Source: Zygnema circumcarinatum (Eukaryota; Streptophyta; Zygnematophyceae; Zygnematales; Zygnemataceae). From it: 64,000 nt of DNA. Made by a program: the position numbers and the translations under genes. The notes beneath the pieces are model-generated. The model did not search any database. It was given only the letters and a program-made list of their open reading frames with translations, and had not been told where the DNA came from. Location: positions 5,732,162-5,796,161 of the forward strand of contig CM074804.1 in the NCBI GenBank assembly GCA_037447605.1, given 5' to 3'. Every line of letters starts with the position of its first letter. Position 1 is the stretch's first letter. Below are positions 45,963 to 58,900 of this stretch, piece after piece.

Positions 45963-46544
45963 GGCGAGTCGCACTAACACCCTTCTCCCCCTCCTCACCT
46001 CCTAACCCTAAAACGCCACCTGCGCTGCAGCCTGCAGACTGCAGAGAGCAGGCCTGCAGGACGCTCCATGTGTCGTCCAGTCCCCAGCATCCCGATTTCC
46101 GCAACTACGCTGAGACTGGAACTGGCGTCTCATGACGTCCGCGACACGTGTCAGTGCTTTGGCGGCATAAGCGGAGGTCGAGTTTTCACACGTGTGAGAG
46201 CGGACCTCTCGCACGTGCGAGAATCGCAGCCGCTCTCCACCCGCCACGTCAGCGGCGCCGCCCGCTGGGACGGGACAGGAGGGGCGGGCGGCCCTCCCTC
46301 GCTGCGCGGCCGTCATTGGGCGGCGCCCGTCGGCCGGGCCAGTCATGGGATACCACGTGGACACCCTGCATTACGTGGCAGTCTGTGATTCGTCCAGTTC
46401 AGAGCAGAGTCACGGAGGCCCGCCCTCGCCGGGCCGCGGCCCCGTGCATTGAGCGTTCTGTTGCTCTCGCGGAGGGGAGGGAGGGAGAGAGAGCGGTCCT
46501 TCGTCTGCTGGTGCTGGTGCTGGTGGTGCTTCAAGAGGGAAACT
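45963..46544. promoter_or_regulatory. Divergent promoter with CACGTG palindromes
   Basis: Shared upstream region of the small protein (-) and the ABC1 kinase (+). Three extended palindromes centred on CACGTG: GACACGTGTC (46143-46152), TCACACGTGTGA (46186-46197) and TCTCGCACGTGCGAGA (46207-46222). CCACGTGG lies at about 46354, and TACGTGGCAGTCTGTGATT (46372-46390) repeats a module found upstream of the carboxypeptidase. CACGTG is the G-box/E-box core bound by bZIP and bHLH factors in plants. Confidence 0.7.
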
Positions 46545-49500
46545 ATGGCGGACGAGGCAGTGCGCGCGCCTCTGCTGGACGCGCGGGCATGGCTGCAGGA
46601 GAGCTGGGGCGCGAGGGCGCAGGAGCGGCTGGTGAAGGACGTGGGCAAGGGAGCGCAGCTGGCGGAGAGGAGCGCTCGGTTCTGGACGCGCTCAGTCGGA
46701 ATTTACGCGTCCTATAAGGTGAGTTTCCTGGGGATCTGCGAATGCCAGTGCCTGCGGAGCACTGGCTCTAGTTTGAGTTGATGCAAGGTCAATGGAGGAG
46801 TCAGGGGAACAACAGAGTAGTTTCTGGATGGGTAGGGCCTACACGCCGGGCTCTCTTATAGGGGAAAGTAAATGAAATAGGCGCATTTGCCATTGGATAA
46901 GCACGGTGCAGGTTCTGGTGCCGCATTTTATTTGTTGGAGCTTCAGCCAATTGCTTTGAGATTAGGAGAAAAGGGAACATGCGAAATATAGTAGTTGTTT
47001 CTTAGTCTCATTACAACACGTGTTATATGGTTTAACTGCTATGGTGGACGAGAGGCTTTACTTATTCATCTGCAACTTAACGTTTCAATCGAATTCATGG
47101 TTTTTCTTGAGAAGTTGACGCTTAAGTTCCTCATTGTGACAAGATACCCCTTGAAGCCGTGTCAATATTCCATGTTGGAGTTTAACTCACAGAATTGGAA
47201 TGATAAAGGCAATTTTTACTCAATTCCAATATTTTCGGTACAATTGCAGCTGTATGTGAGCTTCTAATCGCAAAATCTGATTCAAACATTTTAAAGAGTG
47301 ATTGGACTATGTCTGCCTCGCACCTTCAGTTCTGATTTATTTGTCCTTTCATGCTTCCGAAGACATGGATAATCTGCTTTCCGATTTCATAAGTGCTAAT
47401 GTGTTTTTTCCAAATTCAGTTAATTTCTTGTTCTTCCAAAAGGAAAATTTACTAGTTAAACTCATTTTATCATGGAATGCGTCAGATTAAGAAATTTAAT
47501 GGGGCAAGTAATGACACAGATTTTTTATGAGATCGTCTTTCTACTACTTCTCTCAGTTTGTTGAGAACATGGAGCGTCGTTTGAAACTTGGCCAGAATAT
47601 AACCACCTTTTCTCCTGTACACTCTTCCTGTGAAAGCTGACTCGGAGACCGCTTTTCTTGGTTGTAAGAGAGCTTTTTGTTTTTTGAACTGCCAAAGATA
47701 GTCTGAAGGACCTTGTCCTGCTTACAATGGCAGGTCTGTCAGCTTCGAGCGCGGATGGTTTCAGATCCCAACGAGCGAGATCGCATTTGGGAAGAGCATC
47801 ACGAGGCCGCAGCAGACCGCATTTATCGAATGTGCGTCGACTTGGGAGGCTTCTTCTTGAAGGTGAACTCTCCGGACTGTCTCTTTAGAGCCATAGATGC
47901 GAGCTGCGCATACTAAAAACTTAAATAACGTGAATGCAATCGCCACAAACCGAGACTTGTTCAAGGGTCGTCTGCAGTGGAGTGTCTGTCTTTCCCGTCC
48001 TACATCTCTCACTCCTCCCATCCACCATTCCCTCCTTTTGAAGCCCCTCTCCCTCTCCTTCTCCCTCTCCTGGGCGGGCAGGCCGGGCAGTTCCTGGCGA
48101 AGCCCGACCTTGTCCCCGCGGCGTGGGTTCGCCGCCTCTCGGTCCTGCACGACGCCGCGCCCGCGGACCCCTTCCCGGCCGTACGGACCATCCTGGAGAG
48201 GGAACTGGGGGGGGACCTCGCCCGCTTCTTCGACTCCCTCGAGGAGAGACCCATCGGGTCGGCCTCCATCGCGCAGGTCAGCACTGGGACTCCGCAGGCA
48301 GGGGAGGGGGGAGGGGGGAGGGGGGGGGGATGTTCTGGGATGACGGGTTTTGCCGGCCACTTCCTTGTTCGTTTATGGAAACGTTTGTGAATGCAGATTC
48401 GCAGGTGTCAGATGCAAACTCTCTCTGCAGCAGTGCTAAACCTCAGAGTTCGTGCACGTGCTCTGTATTTCAGTTGGAGGGGGGTGACCTTTTATGTCAA
48501 ATAAGAAAAGGGCACGTGCGTGAAGTGTGCCCGTTATGTGTAAATGGCGGCTGATAGAGCTGGCAGCTATAGTTTCTTATACAGTCCGCATTTCGTTAAA
48601 CCCAACTTTACATTTACACTCTGTCAACGTACGGGGGCTGATATGACCAACGGGAGATTTTGGGCTATCAGCAAGTCATTTTTTTGCGCTCTTTACATAA
48701 CGGCCTCTGTTAGTGTTTCTGAGTTGTATTTGCATGTTTGTTCGGTGGCAAAGATTCGCCTGACTGAGTATAATAAATTCCTGATATTCTACTGCAGGTT
48801 CATCGCGGTCGATTGAAATCAAATAAAAAGGAGGTTGCCGTAAAGGTGAGTCTTACTCACCTCGTCCATTGAGTCCTGACGACTGTGAGGATTATGCCAG
48901 TCATAAGACAAATCCTGCGATGTTGTGCATCAGTAGGGAAGTTCACACGGACCTGCCTCAATGTGCATGGCAGGTGCAGCACATGGGCATCGAGCCTCTC
49001 ATGATGGCGGATTTGACAAATTACAAAGCATTCGCCGCATTCTTGCAAAAGGTGGAGCTGCCGTTCGACGTTCTTTCCATCCTAAACGAGCTGGAAAAGC
49101 AGGTCCGAAGTCCGGCCATCATTTCCCGCAGAACGGGTTCAGGACATAGCTACCTCTTCTTTCGCCTTGTAATTCCGTAAGGGAGGATGAGGTTCTGAAT
49201 CTGCAGATGTCATTCCTGTCCTCTTGACGGAAGATATTCTTTCCTGTCTCTCTTCGCTGAACCTTTGACCAGGTCAAACACGAGTTCGATTTTCGTTTAG
49301 AAGCGCAGAGTATGGTGGAGATTGGAGATTCTTTAGCGCGTGGAGGCGTCAGCAAGCCCGGCAATAAATCTTCTAAGGAGCGCAGCTACTCGCCAATCAT
49401 TGTCCCCCGCCCTGTGCCCGCCATGGTCACCCGGTAAGCTCACTCTCTGCCCACATGTGGCAGAACTTAATGACTTTTGACTAATTACTAATAATGACTA

Positions 49501-50806
49501 ATGGGTCTGTTCGTCGAGAAGCTCATTTGATGCATGTGTGCGTTATGAGCCATGGCAGGCGCGTGCTGGTGATGGACTTCGTCAACGGCGTGCAGATCAT
49601 GCGACTCGGAGACGAAATGAAGAAGCGAGGTATCAGTGCGGATGGCAGGATCGCCAAAATAGCACAAAGGTAAAGTGTCTTTAAATCGGTGGCGCCTTTC
49701 CAGCTCCCTTCGTTCCCCTTTTCTCAAAAAATATTGGCTTGAGTAAGAGAATTGGCGACGTTACTTCTTTACGTAAGGTGTTTGTGCAGGTACAGCCTCT
49801 GCATGTGAGCGAGCACTCTTCACATAATTTCTCTGCAGGTGACTGTGCAGAAATATTTTGCGCGACTTGGGAGCAGCGTATGGCCAAATGATATTGCGAG
49901 ATGGGCATTTTCAGGCCGACCCCCACCCCGGAAACATTCTCGTTTGTGAGGGAGGGAAGGTGAACACAATGCATTCTCTTGTCGGACACTCATTGTCGTT
50001 TTCACGGCTTGTTGGAGGGCGAGGGGGTCCGCAGACAATGAGTAGTTCGGCCCGCACTTGAGAGCAAACGGCCATGGTTTTGGTTGAAGGAGGGATTGTG
50101 ACAGCTGCTTGCCTGCTGTCCTGCCAGGTGGCCCTACTGGACTACGGGCAGACAAAGAAACTTTCCCCAAAAATGAGACTCACCTTCGCAGAGCTGATCA
50201 TTGCCATTGCGGACGACAACACAAAGGAAGTTGGCCGACTCTTTGGGTGCGCACTTGCTTCCCCCTAAATCTAGCGTTTTTCTATTCATAACGTATCCTA
50301 CTATCCTATCCTATCATATCCTATCCTATCCTATCTTATCCTAAAGAAAGATACGAACGAAGGTGGTTTTCTTTGTCTGGGAATCCACGGTCACAGAGAA
50401 ATAGGCATTGAGACAGAAAAGAACGTGCAGCAGGCGCCTGCCAGCTTCCGCAGAATGGGCATCCTCATGTTTGATACCAAGACTGTGGGCAACATCACAT
50501 CCAGTAATCCTTTTGCGGCCGAGTCTTCTCTCAAGGATAACGGCGTCAAGGTGCGTCTCGTTCCCTCTGCGCCTGCTTCCGAAGTGTCTTACAGTGGGAC
50601 TTCAAACCTTAATCTTTACTGTAAGAGTCCCCTTGTCCCCCCCCCCCCCCTTGATACGGCTGCAGACGTTCCCAAAGGACCTCGTCTTTGTACTGCGCAC
50701 CACGCAGCTTTTGCGGGGGCTCACAACGGGTATGGGGGTCAACTTCTCCGTCGCGGAGCAGTGGCGGCCAATGGCAGAGGCGGCCCTTGCGGCGGCAAAG
50801 CGGTGA
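46545..50806 (+). CDS. ABC1/UbiB-family atypical kinase
   Basis: Atypical kinase-like protein (ABC1K/ADCK/COQ8 family) of plastids or mitochondria, linked to quinone and lipid homeostasis. Eleven exons: 46545-46718, 47734-47862, 48082-48276, 48798-48845, 48974-49102, 49273-49433, 49559-49669, 49851-49959, 50128-50246, 50397-50550, 50666-50806; all phases join and give 489 aa. Family hallmarks: KxGQ as K101-A-G-Q104, split by an intron; the Ala-rich loop as PIGSASIAQ (158-166); VAVK with K182; DPHPGN at 339-344; the metal-binding DFG equivalent as DYGQ (357-360). MGVNFSVAEQWRPMAEAALA closes the protein. No obvious transit peptide; the N terminus MADEAVRAPLLDARAWLQES is acidic. The subfamily and compartment are not resolved. 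Confidence 0.92.
50301..50343 (+). repeat. TATCC pentanucleotide microsatellite
   Basis: About eight imperfect copies of TATCC in the ABC1 kinase intron before exon 50397-50550. Simple tandem repeat. Confidence 0.85.
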
Positions 50807-52764
50807 CAGGGGGGGGGCGTGCTGCCAGTCTTCCGGAACATTTTCCCTCGAGCGGAGGGGAGGATGGCGCGTTGACCTCCATGAAACGATCAAAGGGGGG
50901 TCAACAAGGCTGATGATCTCTGCCATTGCAGCTTATGCGGACAGAAGTGTTCAACCGGTTGGAGAATGTAAGTACGCTCGAACGCAATCGCTTGGAGGGG
51001 AGGTTTGATAATGACCGACGAGACCGGGCAGCAGCAGATGTCTGAGTGCCTCCCAAAATCTGTATGTAGTAGGAATTCCTTCAAGTAGGTACTATTATTC
51101 AACTGTATTCTCATTGTTTTGAAGAATCCGTTCACACGCCGATGTATCGGCTTTGTTTGTGACTTTTTGCACTTCTTGTAAAGAGACTTCAAAAGTATAC
51201 TTCGCAGGGCCTTTTGACCAGGTTTGTTTTTACTTGTTTTTTTTTACAAACAATTTGGGCTCTATTTCGTTCATTGCTAGAATGGGCATAGATTTTGACG
51301 TCCTTTAGAAGGTCATCAAAGTGCTGTACTGGCGAAATTGTTGACACTTCGACGAGGTGTTCATGGATGAGTTAAACGACAAACAAATGTCACACGTGAC
51401 TGCTTCTTGAGATTCACCGGCTGTCGCATCACGGCTGCATCCACTTTTAATAAACCCACAAGCAACAACAACCATGAACAACATTTACGGATCTGGGACT
51501 GCAGCGACCAATTCAATGCCAGATGCAGCTCCCTGACATGTAAACATCCTACGAGACACTACTGAATTCGCACCATCAGGCAGCAACTACCTTGCATTCC
51601 GAGGGTCATCGGATTGTAAGTGAGGGGCACAAAGCAGCTTGCCTCAGCTCACATCTCCCACAGGGAAAGGTCGACAAAGATCATCAGGGTCCTCCTGGAG
51701 GAGAAAACCACCGCCTCGTGAACCAGGTGGAAGAAAGTACATCGATCAACACCGCAACCTCGTACATGGGAAAAAGACGGGAAAGTAGATGATCTAGAGG
51801 ATTTGGAAAGCAGGCTCCAGTAGAGATTAGTTGAGGAAATGTAGGCATAAGAAAGGAGATCCAATAGTGCCAGAATAATTTCAACGGCGGTGAAGGCGGC
51901 GGAGGACCGATTGAATAGAGAATGCGAGACACTTCGCATCTGCTTGCTGTGAGATCGTACAAGCGCACATATATTCCCAAAACAGTCCATAAAAAGATTA
52001 ATCACCAGGTCCTTACTCCGATTAGCCAAATGGTTGCATTTGGATATGGACCGTGAAGAAATAAAACCCAACGGCGGCATAAAAGTCAGAGGCATACAGT
52101 GTTAACATCAACCCGCAGGCCTGCATTGTGCGCAGGCCTCCTCGGGCAGGCCTTAAAAATCAATGAATCTCCATCGGGCCCTTCCACTCGAAATAGGCAA
52201 CAAACTTTACAACATCGGAGATGACCCTGCAAGCTGAAGACTTTGACATATGGAAGTGATCTCGCAGAGCGGGCAACAGGGGTACAGCTCAGCTAGGGCG
52301 ACGTACAATATGGTTGCGGAAGGACTAGAAACAACGTTACAGATTGGAGATTCATTGCCTTGCACAACCAGGCCATTCGAGATTTCATCTTCAAGCTATT
52401 TCTTTGTCAAGGAGCGGCAAAAGCATACAATTGTGCTTCAGTGTATTATAATTCTCATTACGATATCCTAAGTCTAAACACAGCGCCTCGCCGTCAGCAC
52501 AACAGACGAAATGAAGAAAAATTGCAGATGCATGCACCAACAATGCTTCTTATTTGTAGTCAAAGAATGGAAGCAAGCAACAAAAGGTTGCCTGCTTCAC
52601 AGGATGCATAGTAGGTCTCTACGTTCCAATTCACTAAAGCCGCAGCCGTTGTACTCCACTAGTTATTGCAAGATCGAGTTTCAGAAATTGGAAGTGTCAC
52701 GGCATCACTACGAGGCATCACTACTAGTCCTCTCTACTCAACAGAAACAGCCATCCGTACATAT
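50807..52764. other. Convergent intergenic region, ABC1 kinase and phytocyanin
   Basis: About 2 kb between converging stop codons. No gene, tRNA or repeat family was recognised; short frames (for example around 51600-51790 and 52250-52610) lack splice or motif support. Confidence 0.4.
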
Positions 52765-53925
52765 TCATAAGTACGGGAAGGCGGCCGCCACCAGAGCCGG
52801 CAGCAGGACCGCCATTGAGAGGGAGAGGGAGAGGGCCGGCGCGCTGCTCGGAGGAGAAGCGGCCGGCGGCGGCGAGGAGGCGATGGCGCTCCCGGGAGGA
52901 GGCGGCGCGCTCGCAGCAGCGGGGGGGGGAGGGGCGGCGGCGCCCGAAGGGGCGGGCGCGGGGGCGGGGGCGGGGGTGGGGACGGCAGTGTCAGCAGGCC
53001 CGAAAGGGGGGAAGACAGTCGTGAGGGGAGGGATGGCGTAAAGAGGGGGAGAGGGCGGGAGAGGGGGAGAGGGAGGCGCAGGAGGGGGGATGAGGCTGTT
53101 GGGCAGAGGGCCCAGGCTGCCGTTGATGATCACCTGCAGAGGAAGCCCCACACTCAGCCTCAGCAGTGGCTACAATACCTTGTAGAAAGGCCTAAGGAGG
53201 TCGGAAAAACCGCAGCTGGGGAGGAGGAAGGAAATGCTCGCAACGGGAAGGTGCAGAGGCGGGAAGGTATGGAGAAGACAAAAAAGAGTGGGAGGAGCCG
53301 ATACAAAAAACTGACAGTTGCCGCTTTTCCACGGCCACTGCCGACAGAGGGAGGCCCTAAAAGGAGGGTAGAGCGATGCTCGCTGGGAAGGGCAGGCGGA
53401 GCGAAGGCCCACCTTCTGGCCCGCCTCGCAATGGCCGAAGATCATGCAGCCGAGGTACTTGGGCTCCGCCGTGACCTCCAGGAAGAAGCCCTCCCCCACG
53501 CCCGCCGTGTCGTTGGCGATGAAGTTCACATTGTTGTAGTCGCAGATATCGAATGCGTGCAAGTCGGGCAGCTGCCCCACCAGGTGGTAGTGCAGCTTGT
53601 ACTTGAATACTGCTCCCGCCCCGCCCCCGCCCCGCCCTGGCCCGTGTCAGCACTTGCCCCTCTCTCCCTCCCTCCCTCCCTCTCTCCCCCCCTCCCGCCT
53701 GCCAAGGGCGCACAGCCAGCCACACCCCCCCCGGCCCTGACCCGCTATGTCGCCCACGTAGAGCGGGTTGTCGATCGTCCACTGCGTGTAGTTCACGCCG
53801 ATGTGCGTCCACGGCGACTCCGCCGTCGGGTCACCCACGATCACGTACCGCGCCTGCACGTCCGCGGCTGCCGCCAGCACCGCCACCACCACTGCCACCG
53901 CCAACATGCGCCCCTTCCCGGCCAT
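52765..53925 (-). CDS. Stellacyanin-like phytocyanin with Pro-rich, GPI-type C terminus
   Basis: Extracellular type I (blue) copper protein; phytocyanins are electron carriers or cell-wall proteins of unknown physiological partner. Three exons: 53925-53742, 53609-53413, 53133-52765 (249 aa). Signal peptide MAGKGRMLAVAVVVAVLAAA. YVIVGDPTAESPWTHIGVNY starts the cupredoxin fold. Copper ligands by family spacing: H70 in KYKLHYHLV, C116, H121 and Q126 in GCMIFGHCEAGQK; Gln in the axial position is the stellacyanin type. C84 and C122 would form the disulfide. A Pro/Ala/Ser-rich region (PPAPPSPPLPPSPP, TPAPAPAPAPSG) resembles arabinogalactan-protein glycomodules, and the hydrophobic end SMAVLLPALVAAAFPYL fits GPI anchoring. 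Confidence 0.85.
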
Positions 53926-55906
53926 CGCTCCTGACCCTCAACCCTACACCTCCGCAGCCCCTCTCACTCTCTCTCTCTCGTTCTCTCTCCCTCTCTCTCT
54001 CGCCCTGAGCGATTGTCCTTCCCGCTAGCCTACCCTCCCTCCCTCCCTCCCTCCGCCGACACGCCCTTTCCCGAAGATGCCCCGCGGCATAAACAGCGCG
54101 GGGAATCTCCCCCGCGGGATTCCCCCCCCGCGCTTTGGCGCCAACCCGCCCGGCCGCCGCCCGGCCGCCATACGGCCCGGCCAGGAACAATGCACCGGAG
54201 CGGCACCATTTTGTCGCGTAGCGGCAGCCGCCTCCGGCCGGCCGCGCCGGACAGTCGATGCGCATCGCCGCCGACAACGCGCGGCGGCGACCGTACGAAA
54301 GCGCTGGACGTGGCGCGCCGCGAGTGGTCGACGGGCGGGGTACGGCACTGGGCAGGGGGGGGCCGCCTGTCCAGGGGGCCGCAAGCGCCGACTGGATCTG
54401 GCGGCCAGGCCAGATTCGCACGCGTGAGTGCCAGCTGGCAGAGTGTGGTCGGCGCCGCGCGTGCGAGTGTCGTGTCACGTCATCTGAGGCGGCCGCCCTC
54501 GCCCTCGCGGTCGCAGTAGCGTCCAGTCGCCGTTCCCGTCACAGTTCATCAGTGTTGTTCTCGCCGCCACGCGTCAGTTCGTGGCAGAACTCGCCGCTGC
54601 CTCCGTCCGTACTCACATGCCGCGAGCAGGTGACGTCAGCAGGGGACCGTGCAATGTCCGTTCCGTTGGCCACCGTGACGTCACCGGCAGCCGCGTGCGT
54701 GCGGGAGAGGGAGAGGGAGAGGGAGAGGGAGAGGGAGCGGGAGCGGGAGCGGGAGCGGGAGAGGGAGAGAGGAGAGAGGAGAGAGGAGGGAGGGCGGGGG
54801 AGGAAAAGACAGACATCAGAGGCGCGGACAGACAGAGAGAGCGAGTGAGGGAGAGAGAGCGAAAATGGGAGGGAGAGAGGACGAGAGCAGCGGCGGATAC
54901 TAATTGAATACTCTATGTTCAGTTGCTTTAGGAAATTTACGAGCCCTATTCGGAAAACCTAGCTTGGACATTCTAGAAACCCTCATGGATTGGAATTAGC
55001 TGTCTGGAAAGACTGGGAAGTGGTTATGTGGAAATGCTAGAAGTCGGTCCTCGCCTGTTGTCGATGCCGCCTTCTCGAGTCCCGCACACAAACTGAGGAT
55101 GAGGGTTCAAGGTTCAGAATGTACCGTTCAGGAATTTACGTTTCCCCAGTTCACCGTCTATGTCTGTTTTCAAATCTTGGGCGGGAGTGGGCTCGAGGGC
55201 GGGCCCAGGCCTCGGTCGGCGTCTTTGTATGCGAAAGGATCCCAAGGGCGCCATTCAAAGATATGTTTACTTATTATTTTCGGCTGAAAAAAAAAATAAA
55301 CTTCTCATACATTCTGCGAAGAAGTCCGCCGGACTCTCCTCCAATGCAGTTGCGCATGCTTCAATGTTCCTTTTTAGTTTCAATTTCAGTTTCAGTTCCA
55401 ATTTCAGAAAAGCATTGGAATTGGTTCTAAGATGACCGCGTCGCACGTACGCCCTTTTTTCGCTGGTCCTCAATCGCGTGTAGAGCTTGGCTTCCTCGCG
55501 GTTTCGCATAGCTGCGGAGGGGCGTAGTTCGCAAAATTGTTGCACGGCGCTGAACCCTTACAGCAACATTCATACCTTAAGGAAAAAACCCGCAAATTGC
55601 TTTTTTTTTTAAGGTTTAGCATCGGTCTGTTTCAGGAACAAAAGAATTTCCCTCTGAACTTCAATTTCGCATTCTCTGATCCGGATAAACATTATTGTGA
55701 AGTGACTTCCACTTCCGCTGATACAAATGTACCAGGGAGAAGAGAGGGGGGCGGGGGGAGGGGGCGCATTTGTCTCCAGAATCAGTAGCGAGCGAACCAT
55801 CCTAAATATTGTGAGCTTCTCTGTACAGGCCCGCCTGCGAGTGCTATTCTCAATCTCAATCTCAACCTCAATTCAATACAAAGTCTCCGGCCGGTCCGGG
55901 GGGGGG

Positions 55907-55941
<35 letters not shown>

Positions 55942-55968
55942 GGCCGCCCACTGCGGTTAGTGAGTGAG
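53926..55968. other. Phytocyanin upstream region and simple repeats
   Basis: Upstream of the phytocyanin start (53925, minus strand). CTCT-rich (53965-54003) and CCCT runs, then a GC-rich zone, then a GAGAGG/GAGCGG purine repeat (54706-54790). The right half to the lyase stop codon shows a CT repeat (55911-55938) and nothing coding that I can support. Confidence 0.5.
54706..54790 (+). repeat. GGGAGA/GGGAGC hexanucleotide repeat
   Basis: Tandem GAGAGG followed by GAGCGG units, then GAGAGAGGA. Purine-only strand; simple repeat upstream of the phytocyanin gene. Confidence 0.85.
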
Positions 55969-58900
55969 TCAGGCGGCGGCGTCCATGTAGTCGAGGAGGA
56001 GGTCCCGCACGGTCCCGCGGTCGGGCATGGTCGCCGCCGCGCCGTAGATCGGCGCGAGCCCGCCCTTCAGCGCGCCCGGCCCGGCCTCGCGCACCTGCAG
56101 CAAGCAACACCCGCAAATGTGTCCTCGGTATATTCTTCTACCTTGCAGGTGCTCGCATATGTAGAAGCATTCATTCATTCATTCCTTCATTCATTCATTC
56201 CTTCCTTCCTTCATTCATTCATTCATTCGGCGCAGCAAGCATGGGGAGGAAGCTGCACCCACCGTGCACACCGCTGCCTCCAAATCAGCCAAGAACGGCT
56301 GCACAGAGTCCACGTGCTGCAACGTCACGCACATGTGCACGCTGCGCACACACCGCCTCGCAGCATCAGATCAGATCCTACTCTCTCTCTGCCTCTCTCT
56401 CTGCAGTGATCTTACCGTGTCAGCCACTTCCACTGCTCACCGATTCAGGAGAACTTGTAGCTGACATCCACGGCTTTGTAAAGTCACCACTCACCAGATG
56501 GCATTCAGATCGAGTTGATAGATTATCACAGTGACTTAGTCTGAGGCTTGGTTTGAACTAGCTGACTAATTGCCTGACTGAATAATCTGCTTTCAGCATC
56601 CGTGCGGTAGTGCAGGGCGGTGCGTTGTGCACCTGGCGGGCCGCTGGAGAGCACTCAGACTCCATCCTTTGGAGGCCATCACGTCGTTCACTTTGTAGAT
56701 GTCGACTTCATTCGACCCGAACGCCACCACCGTCATGTGCGGCTTCCCAAGCACGTACAGGCCGTCAATTTTCTCGATTCTGAACGACCAAACCAACCAT
56801 CTTGTAAGGTGGAGAAAACAAGGCGAAAGAGTCGTCTTGATCTGCCATCACCTGTTTTACATGAAACAGCGAAATCCTCTTCCTCTCCAAGCAAGTGGTT
56901 CTTAGAACGCTATTCAAATATCCCGCAAAAGCTACAAAACGTTGCGTATAGGCCCTAAATGATCCAAAGCAGACAGCAGCCATCATCTCATGAGGAAGTA
57001 GCGCCGACAACCGTACCCCTCGATGATCGCCTTGGCTGCTCCCATTATGGCTCGCGTAATTTCCAAAAAGCCTAGAAGAAGAGAAGCACCGCCATAAAAA
57101 GGTCTCACATTGTAACTGTGTCCTTGCAACACCCAACGGCCACTCTTTCTTCCCTTCCATGAAGCACAGACAGCTCCACGCTCTCAGTTAGACCCAACAG
57201 CATGGAACATGGGAGCGCGGTCCGTACCGTCCTCCCCCGTGGACACAAGAGCCGCCCACGCGGCGGCGATGAGGCCTCCGGGGCGACTGCCCGCCGCAGA
57301 GGGCGACACGTAGAGGCCGCCGGACCACTCCGTCACTGCCACGTGGCAGCAAAACAGGGCACCAAATCAACACGCGGACGCGCGTGAGGAGTGCTCATGC
57401 ATGGACAGCAGGACCGACTGAACTAGTTTTGGAGGGAACAGGATTTCAGACACAGATAGGATGGTTTATCAATTGAGACAAGATTGTCCCCCATAGAGTG
57501 AAGCCTGAAGTGCGCACGACGCGAAGAGGTAGGACTCATACCAGCAACAAATTGGTGCTGAGAGTCGCAGCAATGCCGCGGAAGTTTCAAGAAGCCAATA
57601 AGCGCATCAAACAGCACAGAAAACCAATCAGTGTTCTCCTCTGACCCCCCACAAGTCATCGCCATGCTGCAACTCACGGCTAGCCATGCATGTCTCAATC
57701 ATTTGTGAAGAATTTCCAACACTTCTATCTCCCAGCCACGTACTCTCACGCTTCTCTCTCTAAGGACTTGGCCATGAGTTGCGTACCCGCCGGAGCTCGT
57801 GGTTTCGGTAAAGGACAACGCTGCTGCCTTTGGGCCCCAAACCGTACTTGTGGGTGTCCACCGATATGGAAGTAACTCCGGGGACTTCGAAATCAAAGGG
57901 AGGAATGGAATACCTGAAGTTTTAGGCTCCATAAAAACCATTCATTTAAGGGAAGCCGGCACCGCTATGCATATGCATGCGCAAGGAACAGTTGACAGAA
58001 ACTGCAGCACGGAATTGACAACTTCAGTTGCACATACCCCAACAGTCGTGCAAACGGCAGAACAAATCCTCCAAGGCACAGGTCCACGTGGAAGCAGATG
58101 CCCTTTTTCAGCGCTAACGCTCCCAGCTCCTGCTCCCAGCAAACAAACTCAAGCCAAAGTTATTCGTAATTTCCGGCCTTTAGAGTTCAACAATACTCGG
58201 AGAATAAAGTTCTGTGAGAACAAAGACCACAAAGTAGCATGGCTAAGCAAGTTCGCTTTACCTCAATTGGATCAATAACTCCATGCGGATACCCCGGAGC
58301 CGATCCCACAATCTACACAGCAGCGCAAAACAACAGATACCGATGGTGATTTTTTCCAGGCTCTCACAAAAACATCAACTTGTCATTATGACCACGCTCT
58401 CAAGTGCATGTACCGATGATGCCTCCCATGCCCCTGTGTTATGCTCAAGGCTTCCTACCAAAAACAAGGGAAAACGGGCTAATAGAGTAACAGCAAAAAC
58501 AGAGTAAGTCCGATTCTAAAGATCAGACTTCCATCACTCCTCCGTACGAACCATAATGGTGTTCCGGTTGACGAGTCTCCCCATGGCCTGGACATCTGCG
58601 CGGTAGTCACTCCCCACCCTTGCTCGCCTCAACCGCACTCCAAAGTACTCCGCCGCCTTGTCGTACGCCGAGTGCGCAGACTCCGCGATGACCCTAACAC
58701 AGACCCAAAACAACCACGCTCCGAGGTCAGCACATTCATGCCTCCTCCCCTCCCCCCCATGCCATGCCATGCGGACCCATCCCATAGCCCCATCCCCCCC
58801 CAGAGGCCAAAGGGGGGGGGGTGGGCGGCCCTCACATTTCGGGGTTCACAATTCCGCGCGCGGCGCGCAGGCAGTCCCTCGCGGCCTTGACCGCCATGAG

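Noticed and set aside
56161-56228. CATT repeat as a functional element
   Set aside because: Simple microsatellite inside an intron, no sign of function.
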